Notes under the pieces: generated by a model | What the model was told of the DNA's origin: nothing | Seen by the model: the letters and a program-made list of their open reading frames with translations, nothing else | Database searches by the model: none | Shown here: in pieces, positions 24,206 to 27,164 of the stretch | How positions within the stretch are numbered: position 1 is the stretch's first letter | How the letters are laid out: each line of letters starts with the position of its first letter | Source: a virus | IMG/VR virus record: IMGVR_UViG_3300043398_000059 | Location: 1 to 27,164 of that record | Reading direction: 5' to 3' (one strand) | Length of the DNA stretch: 27,164 nucleotides | Position numbers and translations under genes: made by a program

Positions 24206-24264
24206 CCCAAGCAAGGACAACAGCTATTGCTGCGTCGGCAATATACTCATCGACAAGCCGAAGA

Positions 24265-24294
24265 TTGACCGTTAAGATGCAAAGCATCTTAAAT
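24265..24294 (+). promoter_or_regulatory. Candidate promoter with palindromic operator in spacer
   Basis: TTGACC (24265-24270) and TTAAAT (24289-24294) are separated by 18 bases. The spacer is filled by a perfect palindrome (24272-24292) that also covers most of the -10. Predicted transcription would start near 24301 and read the membrane protein gene. Confidence 0.5.
24272..24292 (+). repeat. Perfect 9-bp inverted repeat, operator-like
   Basis: TTAAGATGC and GCATCTTAA form a perfect inverted repeat around AAA. It is not followed by a T-run, so it is not a standard terminator. Its position between the -35 and -10 boxes of a candidate promoter is that of a repressor operator. Confidence 0.75.
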
Positions 24295-24326
24295 CTGTCG
24301 AAAGACACAAAAGAGGCGGTAAAAAA

Positions 24327-24353
24327 ATGGCTTGGAGAGGCGCTGGGACGTGA
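24327..24353 (+). CDS. Possible 8-codon leader peptide
   Basis: An ATG after a run of A's encodes MAWRGAGT and stops at a TGA that overlaps the GTG start of the membrane protein (GTGA). A GAGG sequence lies about 10 bases upstream. It may only serve to deliver ribosomes to the GTG start. Evidence is limited to the overlap geometry. Confidence 0.35.
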   Translation: MAWRGAGT

Positions 24354-24820
24354 GCAAGACGCTGGCATGGGTGACGCTGATCGCACTGACAACAGTGCTG
24401 ATCTCAGTTAGCATTTGTGCGCCCTATTATCTCAGCGATGACGGAAACGCGTTCTTCAAAGGGTTCGTGACATGGAAACTGCTGTCGTTCCTCGGCGTAG
24501 TGGTCACAATCACGCTAGCCTCTGCTGATAACCTACACCTTGAGTTGAACAAGTTTGAGGAACGCTCGAACGAGTCCTTCATTGAGGCCCGCGCAGCGGT
24601 GCGTCAGTGCGCTTATGCTCTGCTCTTTCTTTTTGCGGCGGCTTTCGTCTTGGTGATTGTAAAGCCTACGCTTGAGGGGCAGCATTTGAATGCCAGCATT
24701 AATTCCGCTGCTATCCTGATTGTCCTATTCAATCTGGCAGTTCTTACCGACCTAACGATGGCCGTGTTCCGCATTCCAGCATTAAGGGAGGCAAATGAAA
24801 ACGCTCCGCCAAGCCCGTGA
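24350..24820 (+). CDS. Four-helix membrane protein, candidate moron
   Basis: This 156-aa protein is unrecognised. Four hydrophobic segments are visible: about residues 5-26 (LAWVTLIALTTVLISVSICA), 38-57 (WKLLSFLGVVVTITLA), 88-108 (CAYALLFLFAAAFVLVIV) and 122-142 (SAAILIVLFNLAVLTDLTMA), with an acidic, Asn-rich stretch between the second and third. GGAGAGG lies 9 bases before the GTG at 24350; a TTG at 24332 would add six residues. Base composition is visibly poorer in G+C than the phage late genes, and it has its own candidate promoter. This is the pattern of a late-acquired gene expressed from the prophage, for example in superinfection exclusion, but function is not shown. Confidence 0.72.
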   Translation: MSKTLAWVTLIALTTVLISVSICAPYYLSDDGNAFFKGFVTWKLLSFLGVVVTITLASADNLHLELNKFEERSNESFIEARAAVRQCAYALLFLFAAAFVLVIVKPTLEGQHLNASINSAAILIVLFNLAVLTDLTMAVFRIPALREANENAPPSP

Positions 24821-25061
24821 AGAGGGTAAGCTAGACCAGTTCGCCAAAGATCGCGAAGCTGATCCAGTCGGAGACGAGGCCGCGTTCAACGCGACTTTGG
24901 CGTCAATGGCCGGAAAGTCGAAAGCAGTTCCGGCAACATCGTCTCCGGACACCCCTTCAACTCAACCATTCTCACCTCCTGCGCGTAGGGCGGCCGCACG
25001 GCCATCAGACAGTCCACGTTCATATCCGGCCTCTTCTGCGGCAGTGAGTTGGTGCTGGTGA
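24795..25061 (+). CDS. Small charged protein with antisense-overlapping 3' end
   Basis: This 88-aa protein begins MKTLRQAREEGKLDQFAKDR, with FNATLASMAGKSKAVPATSS near residue 50. This N-terminal half looks like a small protein family frequent in sphingomonad genomes and phages, which usually ends soon after this point. Here the frame continues through a Pro/Ser/Ala-rich tail of about 35 residues that lies on the opposite strand of the next gene, probably a read-on after loss of the original stop. GGGAGG lies 5 bases upstream, and the start overlaps the membrane gene by 26 bp. Function is unknown. Confidence 0.7.
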   Translation: MKTLRQAREEGKLDQFAKDREADPVGDEAAFNATLASMAGKSKAVPATSSPDTPSTQPFSPPARRAAARPSDSPRSYPASSAAVSWCW

Positions 25062-25390
25062 CGCGAAGCCTGCGAATAGTGTTGCTTGGCAGCTTCGGTG
25101 TTCTCGTTGGCGAAGTCCTGCCGCATATCAGCAATCTCCATTTCAGCCTTTCGCAGCGCCATCACAAGGCCGCGTTCGGCACCGAGTTTGATCCTACAAG
25201 CCGGGTCACTCGACGGCTCAAAACCAAAGTGATCACGGGCACCGCCAATGGTCTTGAAGGTTTCGCCGCAGTGGAAACAAGTCCAACCGTGTTCGGGCTT
25301 TGGATAGGTGTCCGCATCTTCGCACCTGCGGGCTAGTTCTGTCATGGGGTCTGGCGCACCCCAATGCGGCGGCGTAAGATCATCCATCAT
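24962..25390 (-). CDS. Zinc-finger-like phage protein
   Basis: This 142-aa protein has a compact Cys/His site: C38 and C41 (CFHC), H54 (ARDHFG) and C65 (DPAC). The sequence GWTCFHCGETFKTIGGARDH is typical of a small phage protein family in which the site is followed by a helical part (KLGAERGLVMALRKAEMEIA) and a polar coiled coil. The ATG at 25390 overlaps the preceding stop (ATGA) and has GGAG 6 bases upstream; a longer frame to 25438 runs back into the previous gene. It is the last gene of the leftward operon and overlaps the + strand gene tail to tail. Confidence 0.83.
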   Translation of the reverse strand: MMDDLTPPHWGAPDPMTELARRCEDADTYPKPEHGWTCFHCGETFKTIGGARDHFGFEPSSDPACRIKLGAERGLVMALRKAEMEIADMRQDFANENTEAAKQHYSQASRHQHQLTAAEEAGYERGLSDGRAAALRAGGENG

Positions 25391-25611
25391 CCTTCTCCCA
25401 ATTCGGCCAGACAGGCGCGGGCTTTTTCGGCTTCCCATGCCTCACGGTAACGGTCGCGCGATCTTTGCATCTTCGCCAGCTTGGCTTCGGCTTCGGTGAG
25501 GGCGGCTGCGGCAGCCTTTAGGTCTTGGCCTGCTCCAACCATTTTCAGGCCGCAATCAGCATCCATTGCCCAAGCTATTAGCCGCTCGATCAGTGCTTGT
25601 GTGTCAGTCAT
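25387..25611 (-). CDS. Small coiled-coil phage protein
   Basis: This 74-aa protein starts MTDTQALIERLIAWAMDADC, has a short GLKMVGAGQDLKAAAAALTE turn and then a charged coiled coil (LAKMQRSRDRYREAWEAEKA). It has no catalytic motif. It overlaps the gene before it by 8 bp (ATGACTGA) and the gene after it by 4 bp, so it belongs to the same transcript. Such small coiled-coil proteins are common in early phage operons; function is unknown. Confidence 0.75.
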   Translation of the reverse strand: MTDTQALIERLIAWAMDADCGLKMVGAGQDLKAAAAALTEAEAKLAKMQRSRDRYREAWEAEKARACLAELGEG

Positions 25612-25858
25612 ACTCGTTCTCCAAAATTGCGCGGACAGCCAAGCCGGTTGGTGTAATCCGATGCAGGGCGGTCTTACCCATACCGGCCATGCCTTCCTTC
25701 ACCCCGTTGATCAGACGCTTGGCCTTGAGGTGTGACAGGCAAGACCATTGGCCGTAGTATTCAGGCTTAAAGTCCCGCTTAGTTGGGATGGCCAGCAACG
25801 CCTTCGCCTGTGCAGGACTAAGCCCCTTCGCAATCTCCCGTGGGTCTGCGCGCTTCAT
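25604..25858 (-). CDS. Small winged-helix-like protein
   Basis: This 84-aa basic protein has the helix pattern GLSPAQAKALLAI, then LSHLKAKRLINGVKEGMAGM and a short beta hairpin (ALHRITPTGLAVRAIL). The RITPTGLAVR end resembles the wing and last helix of MarR-type winged helices. It starts at an ATGA overlap with the preceding gene. A DNA-binding role is plausible, either as a host or phage regulator, but the family was not identified. Confidence 0.75.
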   Translation of the reverse strand: MKRADPREIAKGLSPAQAKALLAIPTKRDFKPEYYGQWSCLSHLKAKRLINGVKEGMAGMGKTALHRITPTGLAVRAILENEYD

Positions 25859-26082
25859 GGCTGCACCTTTTCATATCCAGCTACGCCCCACATGGTTTTG
25901 CTGTGATCGTGCGGGCGCGGGTCACGATACTTGTGGATTTTGCAGACCTGCTGCGGGAGCAAGATCGAAGGGTTAGCCTTAGGCAGCTTCTCAACGCAGA
26001 CGGGACAATCCACACCATACTTGGCGCGGGCTTCCCGCTTGGCATCGCGCAGTTCACGGCACTGGTCGCCATAGTCGCTCAT
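25855..26082 (-). CDS. Small Cys/His protein, possible zinc binding
   Basis: This 75-aa protein begins MSDYGDQCRELRDAKREARA and has CPVC, then a KLPKANPSILLPQQV spacer, then CKIHKYRDPR. The two Cys of CPVC with the later Cys and His of CKIH are spaced like a small zinc finger. It resembles a conserved small protein of sphingomonad phages. It is ATGA-coupled at both ends. Function is unknown. Confidence 0.78.
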   Translation of the reverse strand: MSDYGDQCRELRDAKREARAKYGVDCPVCVEKLPKANPSILLPQQVCKIHKYRDPRPHDHSKTMWGVAGYEKVQP

Positions 26083-26339
26083 GGCTGCACCTTGCCAGCG
26101 AATAGCGGGGTTTCTGTCCAGCCTTGTTCGACAAGTTCAGGGTGACGCTCGGCGAATGGTTCCGCAAATCTATCGTGCTTCCGGTAAAGCCAACTATCCG
26201 GCTCACCCTGCACGATCTGGCAACCGGCTGCTTCGAGGGCGCGGAGGATGGACTTTGCGCCATCACGCGGTCGCCAGTCCATTTCCAGACTGTCGCTGAT
26301 CGCTTCCTCTAGGAAGTCCTCCAGTTCATCGCGCTCCAT
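26079..26339 (-). CDS. Small acidic phage protein
   Basis: This 86-aa protein starts MERDELEDFLEEAISDSLEM and continues with DWRPRDGAKSILRALEAAGC and a C-terminal part rich in aromatic and charged residues (RKHDRFAEPFAERHPELVEQ). It looks helical and soluble. The ATG at 26339 overlaps the stop of the small membrane peptide (TGATG). A longer frame up to 26444 is the shadow of that gene in another frame. No family was recognised. Confidence 0.72.
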   Translation of the reverse strand: MERDELEDFLEEAISDSLEMDWRPRDGAKSILRALEAAGCQIVQGEPDSWLYRKHDRFAEPFAERHPELVEQGWTETPLFAGKVQP

Positions 26340-26464
26340 CAGTAGGGCCTCCAGTTCCAGAGCGCGACAATGAACAGAACGCCTAGTGCCGCCAGCAGTA
26401 GAACGCCAAGAGCGGCCACTCCACCAATCGCGTAAAGAAGCCATGTTGGTATCGTGATGCTCAT
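26339..26464 (-). CDS. 41-aa single-span membrane peptide
   Basis: This very short gene encodes MSITIPTWLLYAIGGVAALG, then VLLLAALGVLFIVALWNWRP and Y, that is a membrane helix occupying nearly the whole protein with Trp and basic residues at the C-terminus. GAGGAG stands about 9 bases before the ATG, and the stop overlaps the next gene as TGATG. Overlap geometry, ribosome site and a coherent hydrophobic pattern support it as real. Small single-span proteins of this type occur in early phage regions; possible roles include holin, antiholin or membrane modulator, none shown. Confidence 0.72.
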   Translation of the reverse strand: MSITIPTWLLYAIGGVAALGVLLLAALGVLFIVALWNWRPY

Positions 26465-26469
26465 TCCGG

Positions 26470-26673
26470 TTACTCCTCTAAAATGTAGGCTTTGGCGCTA
26501 ACATCGTATTTCACGTGCGCTGGCTTGGTTGCCAGAAATGCGGCGATGTCGTTACTTGCCTGCGGGGTTGAAACATCAAACTCGCGGATAATATCAGCAC
26601 GGCGTATCTGCCCGAATTGACGCAGAGTAGCGGCGATGAACTCCTGCCGACGATCAGCGAACCAGCGGCTCAT
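26470..26673 (-). CDS. Small winged-helix DNA-binding protein
   Basis: This 67-aa protein starts MSRWFADRRQEFIAATLRQF and has the recognition region RRADIIREFDVSTPQASNDI, followed by a wing-like end (KPAHVKYDVSAKAYILEE). This is close to the DeoR-type helix-turn-helix and is recognisable as a small phage and prophage protein found in many alphaproteobacteria. It starts at an ATGA overlap with the 15-aa ORF. It may repress or modulate the phage's own operon. Confidence 0.85.
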   Translation of the reverse strand: MSRWFADRRQEFIAATLRQFGQIRRADIIREFDVSTPQASNDIAAFLATKPAHVKYDVSAKAYILEE

Positions 26674-26717
26674 GCCATCAGTTCCACAATCTCATCGCGG
26701 GTCATTGGGGTGGTCAT
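26670..26717 (-). CDS. 15-aa bridging mini-ORF
   Basis: The ORF MTTPMTRDEIVELMA starts at an ATGA overlap with the gene before it and ends at an ATGA overlap with the gene after it. It fills what would otherwise be a 40-bp gap with coding sequence. It may be a remnant of a larger gene kept for translational coupling, or a functional micropeptide. Confidence 0.5.
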   Translation of the reverse strand: MTTPMTRDEIVELMA

Positions 26718-26899
26718 GGCTTTGGCCTTTCATCTGCATGGGGAATTAGATTGGCGACGAACCACGTTCCAAACGACCCACGCATATCGCGGTGACCGTC
26801 CAGAATATCGACCAGTTGCGCCACTTGATCAGGGTTTAGGGCCATTTTGGTTTTGCCGCCGTGTGGCGACACAATGCTGACAGCTACATTAGCGCCCAT
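26714..26899 (-). CDS. Small phage protein of unknown function
   Basis: This 61-aa protein reads MGANVAVSIVSPHGGKTKMA at the start, LNPDQVAQLVDILDGHRDMR in the middle and ends with a short aromatic part (SFGTWFVANL). No family was recognised. GGAG lies about 8 bases before the ATG at 26899, which overlaps the preceding stop (TGATG); an alternative GTG at 26902 is equally coupled. It is part of the leftward operon. Confidence 0.7.
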   Translation of the reverse strand: MGANVAVSIVSPHGGKTKMALNPDQVAQLVDILDGHRDMRGSFGTWFVANLIPHADERPKP

Positions 26900-27164
26900 C
26901 ACCCAATCTCCTTTTGCAGTTCCATGCCGCGCTTGAGGGAAAGCGTGATGATCTTAAACTCGGTGCAGCCATCGTGTTGGCCTTCAAGGCATCTGCGTTC
27001 GTAGGAGGTGCCGGGAGCTTTCATCGCAAGCAGCTTTCGCGCTCCATTTTGGCAGTTTGCCAGATGCTCCATCGCCACTTGAACGGGGCCGGGAATAGGC
27101 CGCAGTCCCCGCTCCCAATCGCTTATCGTCTGGTGGCCAGACTTGCCCATGCGCAGGGCGGTGG
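26899..27164 (-). CDS. Helix-turn-helix protein, cut by window edge
   Basis: The gene enters from the right edge, so its N-terminus is missing; the visible part is 87 codons plus stop. The first visible residues TALRMGKSGHQTISDWERGL match the recognition helix of an Xre-like helix-turn-helix, followed by RPIPGPVQVAMEHLA, the usual end of the domain in small phage regulators. The rest (CQNGARKLLAMKAPGTSYER, then a Cys pair and a basic tail) is unassigned. The Met at 27150 is probably internal because the frame is open with domain-like sequence upstream. Likely a DNA-binding regulator. Confidence 0.78.
   Translation of the reverse strand, partial: TALRMGKSGHQTISDWERGLRPIPGPVQVAMEHLANCQNGARKLLAMKAPGTSYERRCLEGQHDGCTEFKIITLSLKRGMELQKEIG

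Noticed and set aside
24277-24411. A 44-aa ORF with a protein-like helical sequence starting inside the palindrome
   Set aside because: No ribosome site is visible, its start lies in the operator upstream of the predicted transcription start, and it overlaps the well-supported membrane gene out of frame. It could only be made by read-through.
1-27164. CRISPR arrays, insertion sequences, tRNA genes, integrase or attachment sites
   Set aside because: No regularly spaced short repeats, transposase-like frames, tRNA-shaped sequences or tyrosine/serine recombinase motifs were seen. Temperate status therefore cannot be settled from this window.

Overview
The window is part of a long-tailed, siphovirus-type double-stranded DNA phage genome or prophage with high G+C. 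No host genes are visible. The style of the small accessory proteins, the G+C-rich codons and the P22-type coat protein paired with a DUF4055 portal suggest an alphaproteobacterial host, probably a sphingomonad. That host call is inference from family resemblance; nothing was searched.

Layout, + strand (87-25061): two small putative DNA-binding proteins that share a 74-bp duplicated start; terminase small and large subunits; portal, a small protein, MuF-type minor head protein and scaffold; a terminator overlapped by a promoter; major capsid protein; head-tail connector, head closure, tail completion and tail terminator proteins; tail tube; a tail-assembly chaperone pair joined by a -1 frameshift; a very long tape measure protein (1873 aa); a compact set of tail-tip, fibre and receptor-binding genes; and a lysis cassette (XhlA-like protein, holin-like protein, SAR endolysin, two inserted small genes, i-spanin with a nested o-spanin). 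A lower-G+C unit follows, holding a four-helix membrane protein behind its own candidate promoter with a perfect palindrome in the spacer, then a small soluble protein.

Layout, - strand (27164-24962): a train of ten tightly overlapping small genes enters from the right edge and runs toward the late genes. It contains helix-turn-helix and winged-helix proteins, Cys/His zinc-binding proteins, a 41-aa membrane peptide and a 15-aa mini-ORF that bridges two genes. This looks like an early or accessory operon. It meets the + strand genes tail to tail with about 100 bp of antisense overlap.

Almost all genes are translationally coupled through ATGA, TGATG or TAATG junctions. The few real intergenic gaps (5586-5730, 6886-6951, 10072-10159, 24206-24349) each hold a recognisable hairpin, dyad or promoter-like element. 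The most interesting points are the promoter that seems built to bypass its own terminator ahead of the capsid gene, the AAATTTT slippery site, the eight diverged repeats in the tape measure, the operator-controlled membrane-protein unit (a candidate moron) and the chain of start-stop overlaps through a 15-codon ORF.
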